A program made the translations under genes and the position numbers. From Aphelocoma coerulescens (taxonomy: Eukaryota; Chordata; Aves; Passeriformes; Corvidae), in assembly GCF_041296385.1 (NCBI RefSeq), contig NC_091016.1, positions 21,258,997-21,322,996 of the forward strand: DNA of 64,000 nucleotides. The letters run 5' to 3'. Numbering within the stretch: position 1 is the first letter of the stretch; the number at the start of each line of letters is the position of its first letter. Positions 37,416-50,288 of this stretch are shown one piece after another. The notes beneath the pieces are model-generated. The model was not told the DNA's origin and made no database searches. It saw only the letters and a list, made by a program, of their open reading frames with translations.

Positions 37416-40409
37416 CTCAATTATGTTTGTGAGTGTTCCTAAAAGCAGAGTCTCAGCTGAAAAAGCACAGAACAAATCTGCCAGCTCTTGACAGATTTAA
37501 CAGACATTTCTCCAACAGAAACAAGTATTATAATAGCAGTGGTAAATGAGTACATCTTGTGAGCAAAGGTTAGAAGGATCAGGAAGCTGACATCTAGGTG
37601 TTCGTGCTTGTCCATTTTACCAGTCAATTCTGGACTCTGATGATGCATTAAATTACAGTAATATGTTCTCACAGAACTTTATGATCTTATCTGTTAGTAT
37701 AATAGATCATCAAATGGCTGCTGCTAATATAATGTATCTAGTCAATGTGCAAGAAATCAACAGGAACAGAGTCCACTTACTTTCTATGGTTTTGGATTAA
37801 ATGGCCTTAAAAAGATTAGTCTTTCCATTAAGGGAAAGAGAATCTTGACTAAGGAAGTGGAGAATATGGACAACAAACATCTAAACATCACTCTCAAACC
37901 AGGTTTGAAGCCTTACAATGTCCAGGAAAATGACATCTTGAGAATTTCTGTTCTACGATTCTGGAGGCACAAGACTCATCAAAATCTTCCTGCCAGGTTC
38001 CAGCTGCTTTTGTCAGTTTATTGGCTGGCTCTTAGAATCTAATCTGCATTTTGCAATCTTTTTAATTTGCCCTATCTCACACAGAGCAAAATATTCTGGT
38101 TTTTTCCCCCAAAATAGTGACAGATGAAATATAGAAAAGTATTTTCTTTTCAAACATTTTCTTGGAACAGCTCTTCCTGTATCTTGCATATTTCCATTTC
38201 AATCGTGATGTTGCTGAGTTGTGCTGAATATTTAGTTTATGCTAACCTGTCACTTATTTTTTCCCCCATCTATACAGGCATGAATATTTATGAACAAAGC
38301 AGTGGCTGACCTGCACCTTGTATTATCTGAAAAACGTATGCACATTGGGCAAATGGAACAAGAAGGGAGGAAGACTAAAATTTCTTTTCCCATCTTTGGG
38401 GCACAAAATAAGCACTCTCCATAAGAACGGCATTAATGAAAAGGAACATATTGTTCCTTATGGTAATTATTTTAAGCATCCCACCCAGAGGCTCAGAAAA
38501 CTCAGTTATTTCCAAGTCTGGCATGGGCAGAGGAAAAAAGAGCAAGGAAAAGGACATGGACACAATTGACCAAGTGATGTTGTTGAAGTGCACATCAAGT
38601 GTCCAAAAGGCCTCCATGACTACTTTTAATTTCTTCCTCTTATATATTTCTTGAAAGTGGAAAGGAATAATATAAAATTGATAATTCAATACACATCACT
38701 TCCAGCCTCCACAGCAGGAGATCTACACTGAAAGTGAACACTGAGGGCTATTCAGTATCAAATGAGTGTCCTTCCCACTGGTGTTTCAAAGGGTAAATAT
38801 GCAGGCATTATATGCATTGAAGAGGAATTAAGAAATGAAATGCTTGAAAAACTCCATGTGATGACCCAGTTCTCTGGGCCTCTGCACTCCCCAATCTCCA
38901 ATGATTTCATCCAGTTTGTGCCTATGCAAAGCCTCCACAAGTTCTTGAAGAAATATTGTTACATATGGGAGACAAAGTGCTTTTTCTGAAGGTCATGTCT
39001 TTTAAGGAAGTATCCTCCTAACACCTTCTGTGATCATTTCCTTTGTATCCTTCCAAGCAATATACTTTTCAGACAATATTAGTACCCAGAACAGTTACAG
39101 TTTTTAGAAAAGTAGGAAGAAAAATACTAGAAATAAAGGATGAAACTCAGGTCTCAGTGAAATCACATCACAGGGTCTGTAAGCTTCCAGAACTCCCTTC
39201 TCACACACTCCCTGTGCCAGAACACAAACATCCTACATCTTTCACACTTCCCGATTTCCTCCTCCTCTTCAAAATATTTTATTTCACAAAAGTGTAATGA
39301 ATAATGTATATAAAGTACTGTTATGGGATATTGATTTACTAAGTCTGTGATGAACACAAACTCACTATGATCCATAGTGAGTGGGAAATGTTACAGAACT
39401 ACTTTCAATGAGAAAAAAAAAATCCGTAACACATCTCTAAATGATTCACATAAATGACTTGTAGCAAATCTATTAAGTCCTCCAGCACAGCTCTCCAAGA
39501 ACAGCATGTTTCCCTGCAGAATAGCTTTTGCTTCTATATACAATCTACTCTGAAGTATCTCAGCAAGTACTGATACAGGCTTTTTACCAATACCTTTGGG
39601 AAAGTGCTCCACTACATAATCTATTCTCACTGTCAATCATTTTTTCCTAATAGTCATCCAATCTAAATTTTCACTTTAGCAATCCCATTGCATCTCTCCC
39701 CTTGTGCTTCTGTGCTTTAGCATTTATACTCTTCAAATATTTATAGTTATTGTTCAGGAAAAAAAACCAGACCTTTTCCCTCAGCATATCAATTTCTGTG
39801 CCTGAATGCTGTTGGTCTTCCTTGGAGTGCTGTATTGCTTTACACAACCCAAATAACTGTCAGGGAAATTAATATTTGCTGTTGCTGGAAAAAAAACAGT
39901 GAAGAAAGCTCCTTTCCCCATCACACAGTTTTCTGTGAGCAAATGTTCACTTTGGTGTTACATCACCAAAAAACGATTTATGAAACCAAATATTCCAATT
40001 AAGGAAAGCAAGCAGATATTTCACAGGGGAAAAAAAAAAACCCAACCCTCACATATAATCATTTTGGATACTTGGTCCTAAGCACAAATGATTATTAATA
40101 AACACATTAATAACAAAACACAATGGATAATCAAAATACCTTGGATGGTAATCTTTCCATTCTCATTTCAAGAATGGAAAGCTACAAAACAGATGCTTTA
40201 GTAAACAAAAATTCCTTGTTTCTCTCTCTCCTTTTTTCTCTAGTGCCTCTTAACTGGATTAGATGCCCAAACTCAGCCAAACACTCTGCACCTTTCACAC
40301 ACCAGAGACCATGGTCTATATAATGACACAATTATTATTACTTGACTGATTTAAATGTTTTTATGATAATCAACATTTTCTCCTAGACTTTGTCCACTTT
40401 GCTTTTCAT

Positions 40410-41000
40410 TAAAAGTCCAGGTTGGATGTGACCTCGGAAGATCAGCTGATTTAATGTTTTATGGGAAAAGGAGCCTGAGATTACCTAGCACCCTGTCCAA
40501 AGGCATTGTGAAAAATTCCAGCAATGGGGACTCCACCATGTTCCTGGGGAGCTTATTCCAGTGATTGATCTCATTTTAGCAAGTTTATTCCTTATATCAA
40601 CACAAAACCTCTTCTGGTACAATGTGTACCCGTTGCTCCTTGTCTTCTCCATGTTGGTCCCTGTGAAGAAAGAGCCTCTGTCCTGGTTGTAGCTGCCCTT
40701 AAAGCACTGTAACGCTGTGATGTCCCCCGAGCCTTCTCTTCACCAGGGAGAAAAGACCCAACACTACTTCAGTCTTTCCTCATGGGGCAAATCATCCGAC
40801 TCTTCTGCTCATCTTCGTGGAACTTCTTGGGACCCTCTCCAGTCTTTCTACATATTTTTTGAAATTTGTAGACCAGAATTGGGGACATTACTCCAGGATG
40901 TCCCTCTTCCCTTCATTCAGGTTGATATTTCTTTATTTGAACTTCTGAAGCATCTGCTAATCCTCCCTGTAAAAGCTGAAGACCACCTATTTGTGTTCCT
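40410..41000 (-). mobile_element. Old diverged CR1 LINE fragment
   Basis: A longer but more decayed CR1 tail. Plus-strand landmarks in the order expected of an antisense CR1 are: a block ending in CCCTGTCCAAAGGCATTGTG, CCTGGGGAGCTTATTCCAGTG, GTTGCTCCTTGTCTTCTCC, GAAGAAAGAGCCTCTGTCC, CGAGCCTTCTCTTCACCAGG, and CTTCGTGGAACTTCTTGGGA. Small deletions and substitutions are frequent. The limit at the high-coordinate side is uncertain. The following 600 nt could be a still older part of the same element or unique intron. Confidence 0.75.
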
Positions 41001-42990
41001 GCCCCATTCATAACTGTCATGTTTGACTCCACGTTTCTAGTATTTATAACCACAATTACAATTCTTTACACATGACCTAATTATGAATTTCATCTTCCTC
41101 ACTAAAGCTGCTTTAAATATTGGCCTTTCATATAACATCCCTTCAGCAAAACTGAGGTATTCCAAAAGTTCTTTTACTTCTAACTCAAAATCCTTTTTTT
41201 AAACCTGAAGAAAAACATGCTGTGTTCTTAATCATTCCAACAAAATACACTGATGTTCCTTCTGGATTTTAACACTACATTTTCACTGTTCTTTATTCAC
41301 TGTGGTTATTTTCTGTTCCCCCTGAAATTACAGCCTTAAATTAATCAGTAAATTGCATTCCTTTCTGACATGAACTCACTTTTTGGTTACTAATGATATA
41401 GTCCTCCATTTTTTCCCATTTTCATTCACTTTCATGTCAGCAAGAAATGGACTCAGGATGTCTCTTTTGGGATCCCCTACTTTCCATTCAGCAAGTCTGA
41501 CTACTCTGTAATTTATGAACTTCCCTGCTAATTTGCTGAAAGTGCTACTCAACAGAGATGCAGGTAGTTAAAAATCTCCCATGAGTATCCTTTTATATAG
41601 AGTATCTTCAGAAGAGACAGAATTTCTTCAGCACCACTTGAAATATGCCTAATGTTTGTTTTGCTTTGTTTATATTTCTTCACAGGAAAATTATTCAGCA
41701 GTTTCCTAGCACTGTAAGTGTTTTTCAAATATTATGGCAACCCATTTACTTGTTCCATTTCTGTTTCTCCTATATAAATTATGTTATACTAATCTATACC
41801 GATGTCTATTAAAAAAATTACCTCATTACTCTCATCTGAACCCACTAATGGATTCCACATACACTTTAATAGGAAATTCACTTGCTCTTTGTGGACTTTT
41901 TTGTATGTACAGCACAGGTGTTTCATGGATATTTTTCTCACTTTTACTGGGATAGTTAATGTATATGTCAAGTTATCTGTTTTAAGCAACATTTCCTTTA
42001 CTGTAATTCTTGGCTACTTTAAACACCACATAACAAGCCCCACAGGATTTGATTTCAGGAAGCAAGTAACACACATTCTCATATAATTTCATAGTATTAA
42101 TTTATATTACTTTTGTTACTCTTAGCCTGAAAGATATTAAAGTGCCATAAAATCACTATAAAGAAATATACCATTCAGTACAGTCTGATCATAGCTAGAC
42201 TAAAGCTGATGAGGTTTTTTGAGTTTGAGGTTTTTTTTGAAGAATCAGTCCAAGATTTTCCACAGTAGAATCTTGATATAGCTCCTACTAAGGTCAGAAA
42301 AAGTTAGTAGCAATTACATCAGACTGGAAATCAGGGATAATTAGGTGCAGATCAGTGTATTAATTGACCTAGGAGATGCAGGAAAAAACTACAAAGATGA
42401 AACAGCTGAATTTTGAATGTGAATACTTAAAAGCCGGTAGTTAAAATCGTGCAAAATGTACCCAAATTCTACTTGTTTTTATACTAGTGTTTATAAGGTC
42501 GCTCTTCAGGAAACACAGATGTATTCTGAATAGAAATTGGACCCTTCTTACTTAAAAAGAACCTGAATAGTCTAAATACCTCTGGAAAAATCTTGTAAGC
42601 TCCTGGTGGGTTATTAGCTAAACATTAATATTTAGTAGTGGAATCTGCACAGAAGAAGGATAATGAACTGAATAAATATCGTGACAATGAAGAATGAGAA
42701 AAGTTAGAGAAGGTACACAGATGATCAGCAAGAGTGACCAAAAGACTGGAAAGTACAGTCCACAGAAAAATACAAGGGATTCACAATGACTGAATTAACA
42801 ATGAGGTGGAAAACTGTCACAGCACAAAAGTACCTCTATGCAGCAGGGAAGTAAGGTAGGTACCAGGGCCCAAACACAAAGGAAAATAAAATGAAAGTAG
42901 ATCAATTCAGGTGTGAAGACACATATTTACAACAGGGAGATCATTTCGCTACTGGAAACATTTCCTGTGAAATGTGGTAGATTCTATTCT

Positions 42991-43030
42991 ACTATATATA
43001 TATTATTTACTATTTATAAATATATATAAT
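42991..43030. repeat. AT-rich (TA)n-like tract
   Basis: Two TA-repeat stretches flanking an AT-only spacer. Confidence 0.85.
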
Positions 43031-44263
43031 GTGAGACAATGAAACAGTACAATGGCTATGATATTTGAGAAAAATTAGTTCAGCTAAACCCAATGACCTA
43101 TTTTATACAAGAAGCCACATTAGATTATCAGCGTTCCTTGAAAACTGTGACTGTTTCAATTAATAGGAGATTACAGAATAGGGACAATCTTCCAGACTAT
43201 GAGTGTCAAAGTTCTGCTTCATTTTTATATGGATATAAAGTGGTCACCATAGCTACAGAAGTCAATGCACTTAGTCTTAGCTGAATAAATCACTGTTGCC
43301 TACTCAAACCCCATGTATTTTTCTGCCAGTAACAAGATAATCCACTGCTTCATAAAATATGTGGCTTCAGCCATCCAAGGATTTCATAGCATTTTTCAAT
43401 ATGGAATTATCCTTGTATATGATACACTGTAGGTATCAGGAGAGAAGAAGCCATAGAGAATCAAGTGTTATGACACCACAGGTCAGGAAATGGGCTCCAT
43501 CCAAGATTCTGCAAAGGCACACAAAGGCTTCATGAGCCTTGCAAACCAACTTGACACTCATATATGGAAATTTAAAGAACAGTAATCAGAGAGGGAGGTT
43601 CCAGATTCCTCACAACCATAATGTCTCCTTAAACATGAGCACCTTTTTTATTTACCTAAAAGGAGAAAATGCTCCCCCCTCCTTAATTATTGAGATGCTC
43701 TTTGAGTGTGATGTGTTGAAGGCAGCTTTGGTTTTGCACTGTGGAAATCAATGGAAGCACTTCCATTTTTAGAGTGGTGCCAGGGCCAACCACAATTAAG
43801 GTCAAGTGGTGCATTACAGAAATAATGTAAATAATGTAATTGATTCTAATGGAAGGTACATGAATGATACATCAGGTTACAACTTTTATTGATAACAATT
43901 AATTCCTGGGCATACATCCATAGAAGCTCTGCCCATCCTCTGCTAAATCTCAGTCTACCAGCCAGCAACCAAATTTTCTTGCCAAGGATTCACTCTTGCT
44001 AATACTAGATTCTCACGCTGGCAACATGAATCAACCAGTGTAAGTATGCAAGCTGTCCTGCTTTCTAAAAATCTGAACACAAACCCTCTTTGAAAACCCA
44101 ACCTCCTTCAAGTCAGACTTTCTGAAGGCTCCCAGATTCCCACCTGTGACTCGACACAATGAAGCAGGAAACAGTGAAAACTACTCGATGGTGAAGTGTA
44201 CCAAATGCTGCAAGGGTCTGCCTCCCAAAGACCAAATGGATAGACTGCTTCCTTAAGAAAAGT

Positions 44264-44312
44264 TGTGGGGTTTGTTTTTTGTTGTTAGGTTTTGGTTTAT
44301 TTTTCTTTTTCA
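44264..44312. repeat. G/T-rich low-complexity patch
   Basis: Plus-strand G/T-rich tract (TGGGGTTTGTTTTTTG and similar). Confidence 0.7.
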
Positions 44313-45221
44313 TGAGTGACAAACTATATCCAGGAACCTCTTTCACATTCAGATTGAAAGCTATTGTACAAGCACTAACAGACATAGAAACATTTTATTT
44401 TATAGTATCATACTTCTGTGAAAGAAAGTGCTGAGCAAGGAACTAAAATGGGACAGGCAGCTTTCCAGTCTGTAGCAAAGTCTGGATTTGTGCACTTGCT
44501 TTTTCACAACACTAAATCGGTCTGTGGAATTACAAAAAAAATAATCACCATACAGAACGAGAACAAAATTCTGCTGCTACTGTTTCTCATCTGTGTTGAA
44601 AAAGCAACCACAATCCATTACAACGAATGGCTAGAGAGAGAAAATAAAACAGCAATTAACAAATAGAGTTGGAGCAGTTCCATCCTCAATAAACCAACAC
44701 AGCGGAAAATGAGTAATTGATTGTTAGAGAACATCTACCTAGTCTTGAGAGATCACTCTTTTTCATCAATTTGGAATGATGTAGTTCTATTAAAACCACT
44801 TCCTATTAAAACCCAGATACACATATGATTGTGTGCTTTATAACCAGAACCAATGTTTTTCTATTATCATCTTTCATATACAGCAGCCTGCAGAACTAAC
44901 ACCAACAAATAAACTGCACCAAAGCCTCAATTCTTGCTGGAGTGAAATGTGATAATTTTGAAGAGATTCACTCTCTCAGCCAAGCATTCACCACTTTAGG
45001 ACATACTGCATAGTACCAGTACCAACTCCAAGATTTTCTGGAAAGCACATTATTTCAGACTTACACATAAAGCAAGCTGTATTTTAAATAAATTTGTTGT
45101 ACCATTACACACACAAATTGCTAATATTAATGAATACTGAATATTATTTATTTCCATAGCATTCATGCAGAAATAGTAGAGTTTGCATAAAACTAACTCT
45201 GTGATCATGAGCTAAATGATA

Positions 45222-45264
45222 GAAGAGGTATAATGAAGAGGTATAATGAATGAAGATGTATAAT
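45222..45264. repeat. Short tandem repeat, 13-nt unit
   Basis: GAAGAGGTATAAT occurs twice head to tail (45222-45234, 45235-45247), followed by a variant third copy with a 4-nt insertion. Confidence 0.85.
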
Positions 45265-48187
45265 CGAAGTCAGGTGGTCTGGTGTTCATATCAAAAGGGT
45301 GCTGCATTGAATTGTAAATTTATTGTGCATTTGGACTATTCCAAATGTTTTCCTTGTAATTTATGTCAGCAATATGTAGCCTAAACACCTACAATTTATT
45401 CTTTATGCAAAAACTAAGTATTAATTTTAAGAATTTTAAACCCTCTCTGTTAAAGATGACTTTCTACTCTGGTCTACATTTATGTTTGGGTATTTTTTTT
45501 CTTACAGCTCTAACGTTTATCTCAGAAAAAGCCTTATAAATTCATCAGAGAAAACACTGGAAGTGAGGAATTCCTTCATCTTTGGTCCATATCTGGCCAG
45601 TTATAAAGTGTTAATCATTTTAAATTTGGCAGACTGCTAAACTAGTAAGGGAATGAATGTTCCACAGGCCTGATCACATGTCACAGCTCAAAGAGCAACC
45701 GCTTGTAGCAACAATGCCCATAACATACTATTTCTGTAGCAAGGATTCAGGAAGGAAAAGCCAATACCACAAAGTAAGGCAGCAATGCTGATTTGCTTCC
45801 CCAAGCCTTATTTTTCCTCACAAAGCATCAAGTTCCTCCCCTCTTTCCTTCTGCAGGTATAATATGGAACAGGATCTCCCCAAAACCTGGAGATCAGGCA
45901 AAATTCCTCTGAGTTGGGAAATTCTGAATTTACAGTTTCTACGGAGAGATTCTTATTGCCTTTTAACACATTTACTAGTCTTTTAATATTGTCATATATA
46001 TATTTATTTAAGCATCCTCTACACAGAATGGATTTAAAAGGTAAACAGTGGCAAATCCAGCAGCTGGTAGACCCTTGAGGTCTGCCCTTTCCATCCTCAA
46101 TAAAATTACTTTTACTGAAAGTAATTAGTGACATAGGAAGGGTTTATGTGCCATGTATCAGACTTTATGCACAGCATACAAGACATTTCAAGGCATAATC
46201 CCTCCTATTCCCTTGTGCATCCAATTTGAAGAATTGGATGGACCCATAACAGCACAGATATTTCTATCTGTGAGGCAACTCTAGGAACTGCAGTCTCAAA
46301 AGTGTGAATAAGCTCTACCCGTGTGAACAGAGCATTCATCTTACACCTTTAGCTACCATTAGCATATCTAAGAGCAGCCACGTGGCCACCTGGTGAAGGA
46401 ACGATTGACAAAAATGTCACTCATGGAAAAGAAATGCCATTCCTGATTCTCTGTAGGAACTTGAAATCTGTTAATCCTTCAGGACACGTTTGCAAATGTA
46501 CTCTTCACAAATTTATGATCAATGAAGAGCAACATCTTTAAAACATGAGATCTCTACTTGCTTTCACTGAAATAAAGAAACAAGTCCATTAATCAATAAA
46601 GCTACATCTTTCCTTCTCTTCTAGACATAGAGTGAAATGGCAGCCAGGCCACCTTTAGAACAAATTATTGTTAAAAGTTTGAAAGGGAAAAAAATTCACA
46701 TAAAATTCATTATTTCACTGTCTGCTTATAAAGATTTTCTCTTCTCACCTCTGACTGAGGAAATTCTTTATGCTACATGCAACTTTAATTCCAAGAACAC
46801 TGAAATCAGGATATGAGAGAAGACCCTATCTTCTTATGTTAACTTAAGTCAAGAGTTACCTTGTGAGAGACAGCAAATTTTCACTGACACAAATCTACTT
46901 TTAATTAGAATTTCTATTTGCACTTCAGTGTTACATTTCTTCTTCATTAGTTATAGGTACAAATGTTATTAAAAAGATTCAGACATGATCTTCATTTCTA
47001 TTCCACTGTATATTTAATGTCACTGAACTTCTTGTCATTCAATACACCAAATACAATGAAGCAGAATATACACTTATTTCCTTCTGATTAACAAATGTGC
47101 AGTTTTTACCACTATAGTAATGTTAAAATGTTTCACTTGGACATACTCCAATGCAGTACAACAGTTATTCCTGTCAAATAAATATCCTTGCAGAAGCTGG
47201 GTGTTCTTCATACAACAACTCCATCTCAAAAGTTGCATAAATCAGCCTGAGATTTCACTCTATTAACTATGGAATTATTTAAGTCCACAAATGCAATATT
47301 TTCTATATATTTTAAATATAACTGTCTTGGAGTGATATCTGCTCTATATGCCAAGCTACTTAATCAGGAAATTAATGATTAAGGTATCCATCTGATACAA
47401 TACACAAAGCCCAGGTATCTGTGTGCATTTCATTTTTGCAACTCAATCCTGTGCCATCTTTCAAAGATTTCAAAGCTATCTGCTCTATCCACTATCTTGA
47501 ATAATGACAACAAACTGAAAGCAAAACAGATTAAATGCTGTGCCTTGAGATATATGAATCCCTCTATAAACCAGTAATAGATTATGATAGAAAATTTTTT
47601 AAAGGAATGCTAGCATCTGTAGAGTATGAACTCAAATACTTGCCTATTTTCTTGTGGTTTGCAATGAGTAACAAAGCATTCAATAAGTAGATTTTGCTAT
47701 CTCTAAGCTTACTTTTCATGAATAGTACTGCACAGATTGGAAAGAATATTTCAAAAGGCCATGCTTTCACTATATGAATTTACATAACTCTGCGGAAGAA
47801 GGGAAAGTTCAAAGAGATCTTCATTCCTTTTCCTCCTTCTTCCAGCAAAGGACTTGTATTGTTTTCACAGGTGCTTTAAGACACTGTGAAGTAACTATAA
47901 CAGGTTAAATGTAGAGAGAAATAAGAAAAATAAAAGCTACTTTATTAAGAGTGCTCATATTCCTCAAATCAGGAAGCCTGGAATACCACAGAAAGAGTAA
48001 TTTTCTCCTAAAAATAAAATTAAAAAAAAGGTACTAAAATGACTACTGCTCTTACTGAAAGACAGAATGAGTTAGAGTCTTCATTTCAGCTAGAAAAAAC
48101 ACATCACTGAGTGGACACCTACACTTCTCATGCATTTATGTATTTTTCAAAACAAATCCTGTAATTTCACTTGAAATTATAATTTCA

Positions 48188-48225
48188 TTTTTTTCTTTTC
48201 TTTTCTTCCTTTTTCTTTCCTCCTT
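48188..48225. repeat. Polypyrimidine tract (38 nt)
   Basis: Pure C/T on the plus strand (polypurine in the transcript), made of TTTTC-like units. Confidence 0.9.
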
Positions 48226-48923
48226 AGTCTATCCAACTTATTGATATCAAAGAAAAAAAGACACGAGCAATAATCCTCATGTTCTGAAGGCTCCACACTT
48301 GACAATCTCTGTATTTTTTTTAAGCACTTTTCTCTGTAAATGGGCCTCCCTACAATAATAGAGCATCTTTAAATTCCATACAGGTAACTTAAAAAAAAAA
48401 CCCTACTAATTTTTATGCCATCCTCACTCCTAAACTGCTCTTTCCTAAATAGTGGTTTCCTTGTAAAATTACTTAATTCATTTTTCAATTTTTGCTAGTG
48501 CGTTTAAAATCAAAGACTCTGTATTTCAAGTTGGTCTGTTATAAACAAAAGCTGCTGTTATTAGCTATGCAGAGCAAAATTACCATATTTCAAATTTCGT
48601 GATTATTTAACTGGCATCTTGATTAAATGCCTCAAAAATCTTTCATTCTGGTAGTTCTAGTAGAAGTTTTTTATTAAAAAATACAATACTCACAGATGTA
48701 TCACACACCAGTTATTTGATTCTTCCCCTAAGCTACACGACATCAAATGCAGCTGATATGAATTTCAGGTGCAGTGGTTCAGCCAAGAAGTGACCATAAA
48801 ACCACTGCAGGAATTACCTACAGCACAACTTCAGTGATATGTCAATGGTACCCTAACTTTAAAATGTTTAGAATCAAAATGTTTCAATGGAAAATGTTTC
48901 AAAGAGCAGAAAAAAATTAACAA

Positions 48924-49382
48924 TTAGATAAAAATAAGCAAGCGATAGACAACAGCACACAGAGCAGTGAGAAACCAACCCAGAAATAAGAGACAGGTTT
49001 GCAGGCAGGAAAAATCTTCTTGCCAAGACTTTAGACTGTCCCAGCTATAGCTACGTGTCAGGAAAAGGGGAAGGGAGAAGAGAGACAGCTCAAAGATGAG
49101 CAGAGGCAGCTGAATGATCAGTTGATTCCACCACCATTTCCAGCAGATGTCCCAACCCCTGATCTGGGAATGCCTGCCACAGGTTGACAGACACAGACTG
49201 ACAGACCACCAACTGTTTTGGATGCCAGCTTTTGATTTCTCAGGTCTTTTGGTTGACATAACACCAGCATAATGATAGCAAGTTACCTCAGAAAAACCCC
49301 TGTAGTTGGGTGCCTTTCTAACAGTTCCATCTGTAAACTCACAAATCCATGGATCCCCGGGGTAAAGAAGAGCTGCTGCCAT
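48924..49382 (-). other. Unrecognised 152-codon open block
   Basis: A minus-strand frame of 152 codons, the longest on the NRXN1 sense strand outside the exons. I do not recognise the product. The N-terminal half is rich in Trp and Cys. The C-terminal half has two hydrophobic stretches (IIQLPLLIFELSLFSLPLFL and LLFLGWFLTALCAVVYRLLI). The start context is weak and no neurexin-like residues are present. The base composition differs from the flanks, so an unidentified repeat or LTR piece is more likely than a gene. Confidence 0.3.
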
Positions 49383-50272
49383 GCAAACAATCTCCAGGAA
49401 GCAAACAGCTATTATAACATCTTAATAGAGAACTGACAAGTTTTGTCTTACTTTGAAGAAAAGAATATAACACAGCTACCTTTTCTAAGATGCCAAGTGA
49501 ACAAATAAAAGGAACAATATCAGGGTAAGAGAATCAAAGTAAATTAGAGGAAAGGTTTTTGAGTCTTTTCTGCACAAAAAAGCAGGAGCATATACAGAAC
49601 ACAGGATGATACTTTCAGAAGGGTAGGTAATTGTATTTTTTCCATTCAAAAATATTAATATAAATAGGCAATACTCTAGAATGTTGATGTGAACTTCATG
49701 GGAATCTGCTGTACTCTAACTGTCAGTTGTTCTTGTGACATTTGCAGGAATGCATTATAACTTCATATTGGGGAAAAAAAAAAAAAGTTGCTGTGATCCT
49801 GGGAAGTCCAATGAGTCCTCCAATTTGCTTTGTATGTATTTGACTATTCAACATTTAAAAGTAGAGGTCTGAAAGAAACCTCTTACAGCTAAAAAATATA
49901 TCTACCAAAAACAAGCAGAAAGACTCAGAGAGAAAGAAATTTCTTCTTTGCAGTCTGTAAACTTTCTTCAATACATATTTAATAGGGTCAGAAAGAGAAA
50001 ATCAGTATAAGAGAAAAAGAAAAATTAGTTCAAAACCTCTTTGGATCAAGACTGAAACAGAAAGTCAGTGTTATTATTCCAATATAGGGAACCTATCATC
50101 CATAAATGTACTTTATTCTTCTGTAGCATTCTTTCACCCTTTAACACCTTTCAACAGACAAGGATAAAGTTGTTAAAAATACATTGTTCTTTCAGAAAAA
50201 TGACCCTATTCTCTATCAATACCAGTCAGAAGTCTGATGCTCTTGCTCACATTAAATAAAACACCGTATAAC

Positions 50273-50288
50273 AAAAAAAAAAAAAAAA
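50273..50288. repeat. A16 homopolymer
   Basis: Sixteen A in a row with no recognisable retroposon body upstream. Confidence 0.9.

Noticed and set aside
36946..37491. 181-codon plus-strand open frame
   Set aside because: It is the antisense of the CR1 tail at 37159-37415 plus flanking intron.
41041..41660. Possible continuation of the old CR1 at 40410-41000
   Set aside because: No landmark could be matched with confidence; left as intron.
48188..48230. Polypyrimidine tract followed by TTAG, like a 3' splice site on the plus strand
   Set aside because: It lies antisense to the gene and no exon-like sequence or donor follows.
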